A DNA stretch of 64,000 nt from Moraxella canis (GCF_002014965.1 NZ_MUXT01000001.1:102218-166217); one strand, 5' to 3'. Counted from the first letter of the stretch, positions 1-7,899 are shown. Program-made: numbers and translations. Notes: generated by a model not told the origin, from the sequence alone.

Positions 1-20
1 ACCAACCAACCAACCAACCA
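1..20 (+). repeat. CAAC tetranucleotide repeat tract inside mod (end of tract)
   Basis: The first 20 bases are five copies of a four-base unit (CAAC in one phase), cut by the window edge, so the full copy number is unknown. The tract lies in the open reading frame of the downstream methyltransferase and encodes Gln-Pro-Thr-Asn repeats. All frames of this repeat are free of stop codons. A tetranucleotide repeat inside a gene changes frame when a unit is gained or lost; CAAC repeats are known in the phase-variable modM of Moraxella catarrhalis. Confidence 0.85.
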
Positions 21-1487
21 TTATCGCCTGATTTTTTAGACAATCAAGCATTTTTTGATAAAAATGGCGACCTACAACAAAACCTACTCATCAAAGGCAA
101 CAATCTGCTTGCCCTACACTCACTTAAAGAACGCCTAGCGGGAAAAATCAAACTTATCTATATAGACCCACCGTATTATTTTAAAGAAAAGAAACCGCAC
201 GATACTTTTAATTATAATTCAAATTTTAAATTGTCATCTTGGTTGGTTTTTATGAAAAACCGCCTTGAAATTGCAAAAGAATTGTTATCCAAAAATGGCA
301 TTATCCTAATTCACATCAATGAAGACGGTAATGCTTATTTAAAGATTCTAATGAATGAAATTTTTGAAGGTGAAAACTTTGTAGAAACATATATATGGAA
401 AAATACAGACAATCCAGATAGCCTATCCAAAAAATCACGCTCATCAGTTGAATATATTATTGCTTTTGAAAAGAAAATAAACAAATCTATATCTTATATT
501 GGGAAAGATACTGAAAATGGAGATGCCCCTTTACTGCATACTGGTAATAATTATAAACCACTGACTTTTCCAGCAGGTTCCATTAAATTCAAATTAGCAG
601 ATGGAAAAATAAGCAAAGGTAAACCTGATAGAGTAGAGATTGTAAATGACTTTGATATCATAAATGGTATTAATGCACAGGAAGTTACTTTAATAGGAGA
701 GTTTGTATGGTCGCAAGAAACTGTTTATGAAGAGATTAAAAAAGGAACTTATTTTTTAATAAAGTCCCATAAGTTCTCCATTCGCTTTCAGAGAATGGAA
801 TCTAATTCGATGGCGCCTGAAAAATATATTGATGAAATTTATTTGTCAAAAGCAATCGGCGTTGGTACAAATGAAGATGCTACATCACACCTAAAAAAAT
901 TAGGGCTGACCTTTTCTAATTCAAAACCTGAAAGTGTTGTTTCATTCTTTATTAAAGCTGTAACCAATCCAAGCGATATTGTTTTAGATTTTTTTGCAGG
1001 TAGTGGCACTACCTGTACGGTGGCTCATAAAATGGGACGGCGCTGGATTGGTATTGAGCAGATGGACTATATTGAGGATATCACCAAAGTACGCTTACAA
1101 AAAGTCTTAGATGGTGAACAAGGCGGTATTTCTAAGGCGGTAAACTGGCAAGGCGGTGGGTCATTTGTTTATCTTGAACTCAAAAAATACAATCAATATT
1201 TTATCGATAAAATCCTGCAAGCTCAAACTATGGGAGAGCTGGATACCGTCTATAATGACATGGCAAAAAACGCATTCTTTAAATTTTGGTTTGATAAAGA
1301 CGACTTTCAAAAGCAATATAAAAAAGATGCCGATGACAAGCAAATCAGCCTAGATGAGCGTAAAGTCATTTTAATCAAGGTGATGGATGAAAATCAGCTG
1401 TATCTCAATTATGCCGACATGGACGACACACGCTTTAATGTTAGCGATGACGACAAAGCCTTATCAAAAGCGTTTTATGGAGAATAA
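1..1487 (+). CDS. mod: Type III restriction-modification methyltransferase subunit Mod (5' end outside window)
   Basis: This is the DNA N6-adenine methyltransferase of a type III R-M system; Mod recognises the target site and works alone or with Res. The frame through position 3 is open to the window edge and continues through the CAAC repeat, so the gene starts upstream. The apparent TTG start at 231 is only a track artefact: the catalytic motif IV, Asp-Pro-Pro-Tyr, is encoded at 165-176, upstream of it. The SAM-binding motif DFFAGSGTT follows at 987-1013. This order (DPPY first, FxGxG last) is that of beta-class methyltransferases such as type III Mod. The stretch between the motifs, roughly 330-950, is markedly AT-rich and should hold the target recognition domain. 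The stop codon lies two bases before res, so the two genes form an operon. Expression is expected to be phase-variable through the repeat; whether this copy is ON cannot be told without the start codon. Confidence 0.93.
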   Translation, partial: QPTNQPLSPDFLDNQAFFDKNGDLQQNLLIKGNNLLALHSLKERLAGKIKLIYIDPPYYFKEKKPHDTFNYNSNFKLSSWLVFMKNRLEIAKELLSKNGIILIHINEDGNAYLKILMNEIFEGENFVETYIWKNTDNPDSLSKKSRSSVEYIIAFEKKINKSISYIGKDTENGDAPLLHTGNNYKPLTFPAGSIKFKLADGKISKGKPDRVEIVNDFDIINGINAQEVTLIGEFVWSQETVYEEIKKGTYFLIKSHKFSIRFQRMESNSMAPEKYIDEIYLSKAIGVGTNEDATSHLKKLGLTFSNSKPESVVSFFIKAVTNPSDIVLDFFAGSGTTCTVAHKMGRRWIGIEQMDYIEDITKVRLQKVLDGEQGGISKAVNWQGGGSFVYLELKKYNQYFIDKILQAQTMGELDTVYNDMAKNAFFKFWFDKDDFQKQYKKDADDKQISLDERKVILIKVMDENQLYLNYADMDDTRFNVSDDDKALSKAFYGE

Positions 1488-1489
1488 TC

Positions 1490-4267
1490 ATGGCAAAAAA
1501 TAAAACCAAATTAAAAGACACCTTAGGCGAGTTTTTATTTCATCAAATCAAGCATGACCCTGATTATAGACAGTGGTCGCTTGATTTTGAGATGCCAAAT
1601 TATATCACTGACAATCTGTCTCGGATGCTGCGTGATTATCAGACAGAGGCAGTGAAGCATTTTATTTATCTGTATGAAAGCGGGCAGATAGACAAAGCCA
1701 AACACGTGCTATTTAATATGGCGACAGGCACGGGCAAAACGCTGACTATGGCGGCGATCGTGCTGTATTTATATGAATGGGGTTATCGTAATTTCGTGTT
1801 TTTGGTACACCAAACCCAAATCAAAGAACAGGCGATAAAGAACTTTACCGATAGTAATTTTGATAAATATTTATTCAAAAAACAAGTGAAATTTAATGGC
1901 AAAAGCATACCCATTAAAGCCATAGAGCGCTTTGAGGACAGTAAACGAGCGGGTATTAATTTTATGTTTTTTAGCACACAAATGCTTTATGAACGCATCA
2001 AAACTGCCAAAGAAAACAGCATCAGCAGTGATGACTTTGCAGAGCATGATACAATTATCATCGCCGATGAAGCCCATAGATTAAATGTCAATACTAAGAA
2101 AAAAACCGAAGTGACGGACGAAAACAACTGGGAGACAGCAGTACAATCGGTACTACACGCCAATCCCAAAAATCTACTCTTAGAATTCACAGCGACAGTG
2201 GATTTAAAAAATGAAAATATTCATAAAAAATATAAAGACAAATTGATCTATAAGTACGACTTTTTGCAATTTAATAAAGACGGATATAGTAAACAAGTGG
2301 CGTTTTTATACAACAGCGAAACGCAAATCGCCGACCAAAAACGCCTACTTATCGTTAATGCCGTAGCACTTAGTGAATATCGCCGACTGCTGGCGGAGCG
2401 CGAAATGGGCGTGGTCATTAACCCAATCGTGCTGATCAAATCTACCAAAATCGCCCAAAGTGAGACGGACAGAGCGTTTTTTCATCATGTCATCAGCTCA
2501 CTTAGGGCAGATGATTTTGACCATTTACAACGCATGGCGCAGGACAAAAAAGATTTGTTTGATGATAAGGTCAATGTCATCTCACAAATGTTTTCTTGGT
2601 TAAAATCAAAACAAGCCAATCTCGCCACCCAAAAAGACACCACGGGTATTTATGCCTTTATCAGCCATATCAAAGAACGATTTGCCGAAAATCACACCAT
2701 GATTTATAACAGCAAAAACAAAGAGCGTGCTGATTTGTTGCCGCTGCTTGATAACCCAAAAAATACCATTCGGGCGATATTTTCGGTCAATGCACTCAAC
2801 GAAGGCTGGGATGTGCTTAGTTTATATGACATTGTTCACTTTGACATTTCTGCTAGCAAAAAAGTCTCATTGCAAGACATTCAGCTCATCGGACGTGGGG
2901 CAAGGCTATGCCCCTACGCACTGCCCAAGCGATATCATCGTGATGAAGATTTGTTTGGCGGGACGGAGTATGGCAAAGACCCATTTCGGCGTAAATTTGA
3001 CCAAAACCCAGAGGACAATGGGCGATTGTTAGAAACGTTTTATTATCACTTTGTCAAGACAGGCGTTTTTTTGGAAAATCTACAACAAGAGCTATTGGGC
3101 GAAGGTATCATCAACGAAGGCGTAGAGAAAAAAACGATTTATCTAAAGCCACAGTTTCTCCAAAGCCAAACCTACCAAAAAGGCTTTGTGCTAATCAACC
3201 GTCAAGAATACCGCTCAAAAAATACACAAGATGAGATTAATTTGACTTTTGATAGGCAAATTAATGCCAGCAGTTACCAGCTTCATGCACGCACACTGAC
3301 CGACAAAGAACAAAACAAGGCGTTAGCCACTGTCAGGTATAAATCCATAAAAATCCTGCCAGAGTATTTTTCAAGGCAGTTATTGTACAAGGCGTTAATT
3401 CGGGCAGAAAATGGTTTTTTTAGATTAAATAACCTAAAAAAACACATCATCGGCATTACCAGCATTGATGAGATGATTGATACCTATCTACCCATGTATG
3501 ACATCAAATACAGCTATGAACAAGGCAAAGATATTGACAGTTTATCCGCCGATGAAAAACTACAAATGCTGGTTGGTAGTATTTTGCCAGAAGTCAGAAA
3601 AGCCATTGATAAATATCTACCGATTATCAAAGGCAGCAGCACATTCACGCCCAAGCCTTTATCTGAAGTATTTCAAAAGCAAAAAAATATCTATCTGACC
3701 GCTTATCCCAGTCTAGATGAGCAAGGCAAAAAAACTTACATTGCTCCTGATGAGCGAGCCAGAGCCCAATCTTGCCATGAGAACAGTGAGCTACAATACG
3801 CCGTTGATATTGCCAAATGGTATGCTTATAGTGAAAACTATGGCACCAGCGAAGAAAAACGCTTTGTCAAATATATCGCAGGCTACATTGATGACTTGCA
3901 AATCACCTATCAAGGGGCGGAGATCTATCTGATACGTAATGAACTGGATTATTATATCTTTGATATAAATAGCGGTCGTAGGTTTAGCCCTGATTATATG
4001 ATGATTATCAATGATATAGTCAAACAAAAAGTGTATTATCAATGCTTGTTTGAACCAAAAGGCGGACATTTGCTTGACAAAGACCAATGGAAAGAAGATG
4101 CTTTGGTCGAATTATCAGAAATAATTAAGATTCATAATCAAAATATCATAAATAGCAATAACAACCAAAGCTATCATCACATTAAATGCTTAGGCTTTAA
4201 ATTTTACAATAGTGAGGCACAAGACGATTTCACCTTAGATTTTCAGCAAAAATTATTAAACCAATAA
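1490..4267 (+). CDS. res: Type III restriction enzyme Res subunit (helicase-endonuclease)
   Basis: Res is the ATP-dependent translocase and nuclease partner of Mod; the complex cleaves DNA carrying unmethylated sites. The 925-residue protein has superfamily 2 helicase motifs: Walker A ATGTGKT at residues 78-84 and DEAH at 193-196, followed by the second RecA-like domain with QLIGRGAR, the arginine-finger motif VI. Near the C terminus, PD at 834-835 and EPKGG at 855-859 match the PD-(D/E)xK nuclease motif of type III Res proteins. Length and domain order are normal for the family and no frameshift is visible. It starts two bases after the mod stop and should be co-translated with it. No clear rho-independent terminator follows; the next gene, lysC, has its own promoter. 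Confidence 0.95.
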   Translation: MAKNKTKLKDTLGEFLFHQIKHDPDYRQWSLDFEMPNYITDNLSRMLRDYQTEAVKHFIYLYESGQIDKAKHVLFNMATGTGKTLTMAAIVLYLYEWGYRNFVFLVHQTQIKEQAIKNFTDSNFDKYLFKKQVKFNGKSIPIKAIERFEDSKRAGINFMFFSTQMLYERIKTAKENSISSDDFAEHDTIIIADEAHRLNVNTKKKTEVTDENNWETAVQSVLHANPKNLLLEFTATVDLKNENIHKKYKDKLIYKYDFLQFNKDGYSKQVAFLYNSETQIADQKRLLIVNAVALSEYRRLLAEREMGVVINPIVLIKSTKIAQSETDRAFFHHVISSLRADDFDHLQRMAQDKKDLFDDKVNVISQMFSWLKSKQANLATQKDTTGIYAFISHIKERFAENHTMIYNSKNKERADLLPLLDNPKNTIRAIFSVNALNEGWDVLSLYDIVHFDISASKKVSLQDIQLIGRGARLCPYALPKRYHRDEDLFGGTEYGKDPFRRKFDQNPEDNGRLLETFYYHFVKTGVFLENLQQELLGEGIINEGVEKKTIYLKPQFLQSQTYQKGFVLINRQEYRSKNTQDEINLTFDRQINASSYQLHARTLTDKEQNKALATVRYKSIKILPEYFSRQLLYKALIRAENGFFRLNNLKKHIIGITSIDEMIDTYLPMYDIKYSYEQGKDIDSLSADEKLQMLVGSILPEVRKAIDKYLPIIKGSSTFTPKPLSEVFQKQKNIYLTAYPSLDEQGKKTYIAPDERARAQSCHENSELQYAVDIAKWYAYSENYGTSEEKRFVKYIAGYIDDLQITYQGAEIYLIRNELDYYIFDINSGRRFSPDYMMIINDIVKQKVYYQCLFEPKGGHLLDKDQWKEDALVELSEIIKIHNQNIINSNNNQSYHHIKCLGFKFYNSEAQDDFTLDFQQKLLNQ

Positions 4268-4366
4268 AATAATCATGCTAGGGCATTAAGACAGAGTCTT
4301 TATATCGATCATCTTGACCAAAAACTGTCGCAGCATTGGCATTGTCAAGGCAAGCAATAAAAACGC

Positions 4367-4395
4367 TTGTCACATGTCATGCAATCCGTTAAAAT
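4367..4395 (+). promoter_or_regulatory. Sigma70 promoter of lysC
   Basis: TTGTCA at 4367-4372 and TAAAAT at 4390-4395 are separated by 17 bases. The predicted transcript starts near 4402, leaving a leader of about 84 bases before lysC, too short for a lysine riboswitch. Prediction from sequence only. Confidence 0.6.
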
Positions 4396-4485
4396 ATTTA
4401 AGTTTTTTGTATCGTAACGAAGTTCGACTCTGCTTATTGTCACATTCAGATAAGCAGTTGTTATTTTATTTATAAGGCATCATTC

Positions 4486-5769
4486 ATGGCACTAATCGTA
4501 CAAAAATATGGCGGGACTTCGATGGGCAACATCACTCGCATCAAGAATGTCGCTCAGCGCGTCAAGCGTTGGCATGACAACGGTCATCAAGTCGTTGTTG
4601 TTGTTTCTGCTATGAGTGGTGAAACCAATCGATTGATTGGATTGGCGCGTGACATTACCACCGATCCAAACCCTCGTGAATACGATCAAATGGTCTGCAC
4701 AGGTGAGCAAGTTTCTATCTCACTACTTTCAATGGCACTAGAAGCCATCGGCGTAGAAGCCAAATCTATGACAGGCGGTCAAGTTGCCATTCGCACTGAC
4801 AACACTCACACCAAAGCGCGCATCCAAAGCATTGATACAGATCCCATTTTCAATGAACTTAATGCAGGTCGCGTTGTTGTGGTTGCTGGCTTTCAGGGGA
4901 TTGATGAACATGGTGATGTGACCACTTTGGGGCGCGGCGGGTCGGACACCACAGGTGTTGCTTTGGCGGCGGCTCTCAAAGCGGATGAATGCCAAATTTA
5001 TACAGATGTTGATGGTGTTTATACCACTGATCCGCGCGTCACCCCAAAAGCCAAAAAACTTTCTAAAATCACTTTTGAAGAAATGCTAGAAATGGCAAGC
5101 TTAGGCTCAAAAGTGCTACAAATTCGCTCTGTTGAATTTGCAGGCAAATACCAAGTGCCACTGCGTGTATTGTCTAGTTTTGATGACAATGCCGACGGCG
5201 TTTTCGATGATAATTTTAAACAAAATGTGGGCACACTGATCACAATTGATGAAGGAGACGATATGGAACGTGCAGTTATTTCTGGGATTGCATTCAACCG
5301 AGATGAAGCAAAAATTGTAGTTCGCGGCGTGCCAGATCGCCCAGGCATCGCATCAGCCATTTTAAGCCCTGTCAGTACCGCCAACATCGAAATTGACATG
5401 ATCATTCAAAACGCATCAGATGAAGGCTTCACTGATTTTAGCTTCACTGTTCAGCGTGGCGATTATGAAAAAACATTGAAAATTTTAAATGAGCGTGTCA
5501 AAGATGAAATCGGCGCCAGCGAGATTTTTGGTGCAAACGATGTCGTCAAAGTCTCTATCGTTGGCGTGGGCATGCGCTCACACGCTGGTGTGGCAAGTAA
5601 GATGTTTGATACCTTAGCCAGCAATAACATCAACCTACAAATGATCTCAACCAGTGAAATCAAAGTCTCTGTCCTGATTCAAGAGCAGCACCTTGAAAAA
5701 GCTGTCAAAGAGCTACACACTGCTTTTGGGCTAGATCGTGAAGATGGCGAAAGTAAAGTGGCGGGCTAA
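4486..5769 (+). CDS. lysC: Aspartate kinase, with a probable internal start for a beta subunit
   Basis: Aspartokinase phosphorylates L-aspartate, the first step to lysine, diaminopimelate, threonine and methionine. The 427-residue protein begins with the kinase signature KYGGTS (7-12); the kinase domain runs to about residue 245 and two ACT regulatory domains fill residues 265-427, so feedback inhibition by lysine and/or threonine is expected. Codon 260 is an in-frame ATG at 5263 preceded by AAGGAG at 5252-5257 with five bases between. This matches the internal start used for the separate beta subunit in alpha2-beta2 aspartokinases of Corynebacterium and Bacillus; here the beta protein would have 168 residues and consist only of the ACT region. 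csrA follows after a strong terminator, an arrangement also seen in Pseudomonas and Acinetobacter. Confidence 0.96.
   Translation: MALIVQKYGGTSMGNITRIKNVAQRVKRWHDNGHQVVVVVSAMSGETNRLIGLARDITTDPNPREYDQMVCTGEQVSISLLSMALEAIGVEAKSMTGGQVAIRTDNTHTKARIQSIDTDPIFNELNAGRVVVVAGFQGIDEHGDVTTLGRGGSDTTGVALAAALKADECQIYTDVDGVYTTDPRVTPKAKKLSKITFEEMLEMASLGSKVLQIRSVEFAGKYQVPLRVLSSFDDNADGVFDDNFKQNVGTLITIDEGDDMERAVISGIAFNRDEAKIVVRGVPDRPGIASAILSPVSTANIEIDMIIQNASDEGFTDFSFTVQRGDYEKTLKILNERVKDEIGASEIFGANDVVKVSIVGVGMRSHAGVASKMFDTLASNNINLQMISTSEIKVSVLIQEQHLEKAVKELHTAFGLDREDGESKVAG
5252..5265 (+). promoter_or_regulatory. Internal ribosome binding site and ATG within lysC
   Basis: AAGGAG at 5252-5257 precedes ATG at 5263-5265, in the lysC frame at codon 260. 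The spacing and the position just before the first ACT domain fit an internal initiation site for an aspartokinase beta subunit. Inference from the sequence and from known two-subunit aspartokinases. Confidence 0.55.
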
Positions 5770-5840
5770 TCACACGCCCATCACCTGATTTCAAAGGTGA
5801 TGACACAAAAAATAACGAAATCTTCGCAAAAACTACTGAC

Positions 5841-5886
5841 AATCTGCTTAATGCCCCTTATAATATTGCATTAAGCAGATTTTTTT
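5841..5886 (+). terminator. Rho-independent terminator after lysC
   Basis: A perfect 14-base-pair stem (5841-5854 with 5868-5881) closes a 13-base loop and runs into six T residues. It separates lysC from csrA. Confidence 0.9.
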
Positions 5887-5981
5887 GGGGTTAATCCGCC
5901 CTGCAACCACACCGATTTGCGATAATGATGGATTAAAATGGGACAATAACAGTAAATCGGTGGCATCAAAGGAGCATAATA

Positions 5982-6233
5982 ATGCTAATTTTAACTCGCC
6001 GAGTTGGCGAAACTTTAATGATCGGCGATGAAGTGAGTGTCACCGTCCTAGGCGTCAAAGGCAATCAGGTTCGTTTGGGTGTGAATGCACCAAAAGACAT
6101 CGCTGTTCATCGTGAAGAAATCTATCAGCGCATTCAGCATGAGCGTTCTATGCAAATGCACATGAGCCATCTTGAGCAAGGTGGTAACTTTGCTCCGCCA
6201 TCATTTGATGATGACGATTATTTCAATCGCTAA
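5982..6233 (+). CDS. csrA: Carbon storage regulator CsrA
   Basis: CsrA is a homodimeric RNA-binding regulator that binds GGA motifs in mRNA leaders and alters translation or stability of many transcripts. The 83-residue protein starts with the family signature [10 protein letters not shown] and has [19 protein letters not shown], including the RNA-binding loop and the conserved Arg of VHREE (E. coli Arg44 region). Residues 62-83 form a C-terminal tail, Gln/Met/His-rich and then acidic (FDDDDYF), absent from the 61-residue E. coli protein; tails of similar length occur in Moraxellaceae CsrA. AAAGGAGC lies just upstream of the start. A HopJ-family gene begins 14 bases after the stop and is likely co-transcribed. 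Confidence 0.97.
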   Translation: MLILTRRVGETLMIGDEVSVTVLGVKGNQVRLGVNAPKDIAVHREEIYQRIQHERSMQMHMSHLEQGGNFAPPSFDDDDYFNR

Positions 6234-6247
6234 GCTATGGGTGGGTC

Positions 6248-6595
6248 ATGAAAACAACGGAAATTTCTCGCATATTGGCAGGCATTGAGTCAAATCAGCT
6301 GAGCTTTAATGATGTGCTTGCTTTTATTGATGCGCATTATAGTTATCAGCCGATTGATTTTTCAAATGGTGAAGTTACCAACCCTGCTGGCATCAATGAA
6401 GGCAGCGCCAAAGTTCTAAGCCTGGCTAAACTTCATGGGCTCAATAAAGTGGATACGCTAAAGTTATTTGCTGAGCATTATCGCGCTGTTCAAGCTACCC
6501 CGCAAGGCGTAGATCACGCCAATATTCGCAACTTTATGCGCTATGGCTGGGCAGGTGTGGGTATGCCAACCAATGCTCTCACACCAAAAGCTTAA
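6248..6595 (+). CDS. HopJ-family protein (PF08888-like)
   Basis: This 115-residue protein resembles the HopJ family, named after a Pseudomonas type III effector but widespread in gamma-proteobacteria that have no such secretion system. The recognisable core is FIDAHYSYQP near residues 27-36, GINEGSAKVLSLAK near 49-62, and NFMRYGWAG near the end. Its biochemical function is unknown. It starts 14 bases after csrA with no terminator between, so the two are probably one transcript; a terminator follows. No secretion signal is seen, and a housekeeping rather than a virulence role is more likely here. The family call rests on motif recognition. Confidence 0.82.
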   Translation: MKTTEISRILAGIESNQLSFNDVLAFIDAHYSYQPIDFSNGEVTNPAGINEGSAKVLSLAKLHGLNKVDTLKLFAEHYRAVQATPQGVDHANIRNFMRYGWAGVGMPTNALTPKA

Positions 6596-6615
6596 TTCTT
6601 TTTGTGATTACACCC

Positions 6616-6647
6616 AAAGGCTTGAAAATACCTTGTCAAGCCTTTTT
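6616..6647 (+). terminator. Terminator after csrA-hopJ
   Basis: AAAGGCTTG (6616-6624) pairs with CAAGCCTTT (6637-6645), followed by TT. The 3' arm overlaps the -35 region of the rpmB promoter. Confidence 0.8.
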
Positions 6648-6661
6648 AATTCGTGTATAAT
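6633..6661 (+). promoter_or_regulatory. Sigma70 promoter of rpmB-rpmG
   Basis: TTGTCA (6633-6638) and a perfect TATAAT (6656-6661) are 17 bases apart. The -35 box lies in the hopJ terminator hairpin. The transcript would carry a leader of roughly 175 bases before rpmB. Confidence 0.75.
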
Positions 6662-6845
6662 TCGGGTTTTAATTTTTCTGCTACTTCTTGATTGTCGTCG
6701 CCTTTAACGGTAAGAAAGAAATGGCCTAACCATGAAAAGTCCTGCTTTATTTGTGCTGTGTCCATACCACAAATAATAAGCACCCAAGCATGACTGGCAC
6801 ACCCGATACCGCTCAATATCCGTGCCACCAGATTAGGAGTTCACC

Positions 6846-7082
6846 ATGTCTCGAGTATGTCAAGTGACTGGAAAGCGCCCACAAGTGGGTAACAATGTAT
6901 CGCACGCTAACAACAAAACTCGTCGTCGCTTTTTGCCAAACCTACACAACCATCGTTTTTGGGTAGAGTCTGAGAACCGTTTTGTTCGTTTACGCGTTTC
7001 ATCGAAAGGTATGCGTATCATCGATAAGCAAGGCATTGACAAAGTGCTTGCTGATTTACGTGCACAAGGTCAAAAAATCTAA
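6846..7082 (+). CDS. rpmB: 50S ribosomal protein L28
   Basis: L28 is a component of the large ribosomal subunit. The 78-residue protein opens with [12 protein letters not shown] and contains [19 protein letters not shown], the family signature, at its normal length. TTAGGAG lies a few bases before the start. It is followed after 40 bases by rpmG, the standard bacterial pair. The leader between the promoter at 6633-6661 and the start is unusually long and contains no supported gene. Confidence 0.98.
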   Translation: MSRVCQVTGKRPQVGNNVSHANNKTRRRFLPNLHNHRFWVESENRFVRLRVSSKGMRIIDKQGIDKVLADLRAQGQKI

Positions 7083-7122
7083 TCGATTTTTGCCAATTAC
7101 CGAATAGATAAAGGATACGATC

Positions 7123-7278
7123 ATGAGAGATAAAATTAAACTAGTTTCTACCGCTGGTACTGGTTATTTCTACACCACCACTAAAAATAAGCGTACCATG
7201 CCTGGCAAAATGGAAATCAAAAAATTTGATCCAAAAATTCGCCAACATGTGATTTTCAAAGAAGCAAAAATCAAATAA
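7123..7278 (+). CDS. rpmG: 50S ribosomal protein L33
   Basis: L33 is a small large-subunit protein. The reading frame gives 51 residues beginning [20 protein letters not shown] and ending FKEAKIK, matching L33 over its full length. It lacks the CxxC zinc pairs found in some L33 forms, so it is the zinc-free (C-minus) type. AAAGGA precedes the start. It is co-transcribed with rpmB and ends at a strong terminator. Confidence 0.96.
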   Translation: MRDKIKLVSTAGTGYFYTTTKNKRTMPGKMEIKKFDPKIRQHVIFKEAKIK

Positions 7279-7295
7279 TTGCTTTTTGAAATATC

Positions 7296-7326
7296 AAATG
7301 CCCATTGAATTCAATGGGCATTTTTA
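7296..7326 (+). terminator. Terminator after rpmB-rpmG
   Basis: A perfect 28-base palindrome at 7296-7323 centred on GAATTC is followed by further T residues. Confidence 0.88.
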
Positions 7327-7424
7327 ATATCTTTTAATATTCAACATTAAGACTGTTTAAAGATATTTTCATTTAAAATCAATTACTTAACTTAACTAAC
7401 TCACTCAAATCTTTAGAATTTTAC

Positions 7425-7452
7425 TTGAAAAATTCGCTCATTTTGTTATAAT
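7425..7452 (+). promoter_or_regulatory. Sigma70 promoter of the 6S RNA gene
   Basis: TTGAAA (7425-7430) and a perfect TATAAT (7447-7452) are 16 bases apart; transcription would start near 7459-7461, at the base of the 6S RNA closing stem. Confidence 0.75.
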
Positions 7453-7460
7453 AAAACTAC

Positions 7461-7645
7461 TGAAGTACTCGCCAGTAGAGCGTATTCCTGAGCCGATAAT
7501 CTTATCTTAGGATTTGAGCGACAGTGCTTTGTTGAGCAGGCCTGCATCTTTTAGATGAATCAGGAAGCCGTAATAAGCATGGCTCTCATCCGCCTTGAAC
7601 TTCACGGTTCATGGTAACCCCTTTACAGCGGTACTTTGGTTTTTT
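7461..7645 (+). ncRNA. ssrS: 6S RNA
   Basis: 6S RNA binds the sigma70 RNA polymerase holoenzyme by mimicking an open promoter and down-regulates transcription in stationary phase. The stretch has the conserved 5' block CCTGAGCCGATAAT at 7488-7501 and the conserved 3' block CGCCTTGAACTTCACGGTTC near 7591-7610. In both, the order and spacing resemble E. coli ssrS, which has CCTGAGCCGATAT and CACCTTGAACCAAGGGTTC. The terminal stem pairs AAGTAC near 7463-7468 with GTACTT near 7631-7636, and a T run follows. The length of about 175-180 bases is normal. A near-consensus promoter lies exactly upstream. Ends are approximate. No formyltetrahydrofolate cyclo-ligase gene (ygfA), often adjacent, is present. 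Confidence 0.85.
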
Positions 7646-7696
7646 CATTTTTATGACAGTTTTCTGAAAATTTTTTGAAAAATTTACGAAAATCTG

Positions 7697-7724
7697 TTGA
7701 CAGCTTAAGATATTCTGCTATAAT
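7697..7724 (+). promoter_or_regulatory. Consensus sigma70 promoter of tRNA-Asn
   Basis: Perfect TTGACA (7697-7702) and perfect TATAAT (7719-7724) with a 16-base spacer, 38 bases before the tRNA. A GC-rich discriminator (GCGC) follows, as is usual for stringently controlled stable RNA promoters. Confidence 0.88.
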
Positions 7725-7762
7725 AGCGCTCATCTTAAGCGAACTGCTTAAGTAACCGACAT

Positions 7763-7838
7763 TCCCCAATAGCTCAGTCGGTAGAGCATCGGACTGTTAA
7801 TCCGTGTGTCCCTGGTTCGAGCCCAGGTTGGGGAGCCA
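7763..7838 (+). tRNA. tRNA-Asn (anticodon GUU)
   Basis: The 76-base sequence folds into a full cloverleaf: acceptor stem TCCCCAA with TTGGGGA, D loop AGTCGGTAGA, anticodon GTT at 7796-7798, T loop GGTTCGAGCCC, and an encoded 3' GCCA. It closely matches E. coli tRNA-Asn in the anticodon arm and T arm. It has its own promoter and terminator and is monocistronic. Confidence 0.98.
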
Positions 7839-7845
7839 TATTTAG

Positions 7846-7876
7846 AAACCCTTAGTGAATAACTAAGGGTTTTTCT
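7846..7876 (+). terminator. Terminator after tRNA-Asn
   Basis: AAACCCTTAGT (7846-7856) pairs perfectly with ACTAAGGGTTT (7862-7872) around a five-base loop and runs into T residues. Confidence 0.9.
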
Positions 7877-7891
7877 TTTGCTTATGAAGTG

Positions 7892-7899
7892 CTTATTTT
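7892..7899. repeat. Target-site duplication, left copy, of the IS1-family element
   Basis: CTTATTTT immediately outside the left inverted repeat is repeated exactly at 8699-8706 outside the right inverted repeat. IS1-family elements make 8-9 base duplications. Confidence 0.88.

Noticed and set aside
231-233. TTG as start of the methyltransferase gene
   Set aside because: The DPPY motif and the CAAC repeat lie upstream in the same open frame, so the gene starts outside the window.
4268-4485. A lysine riboswitch before lysC
   Set aside because: The leader after the predicted promoter is only about 84 bases and lacks the conserved L-box blocks.
5019-5405. 128-residue minus-strand frame inside lysC
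   Set aside because: Shadow of lysC; no homology or start signal.
6646-6828. 60-residue minus-strand frame upstream of rpmB
   Set aside because: It overlaps the rpmB promoter, shows no family resemblance and has no ribosome binding site.
7324-7762. A possible small protein gene between rpmG and tRNA-Asn
   Set aside because: The stretch is explained by 6S RNA, two promoters and terminators.
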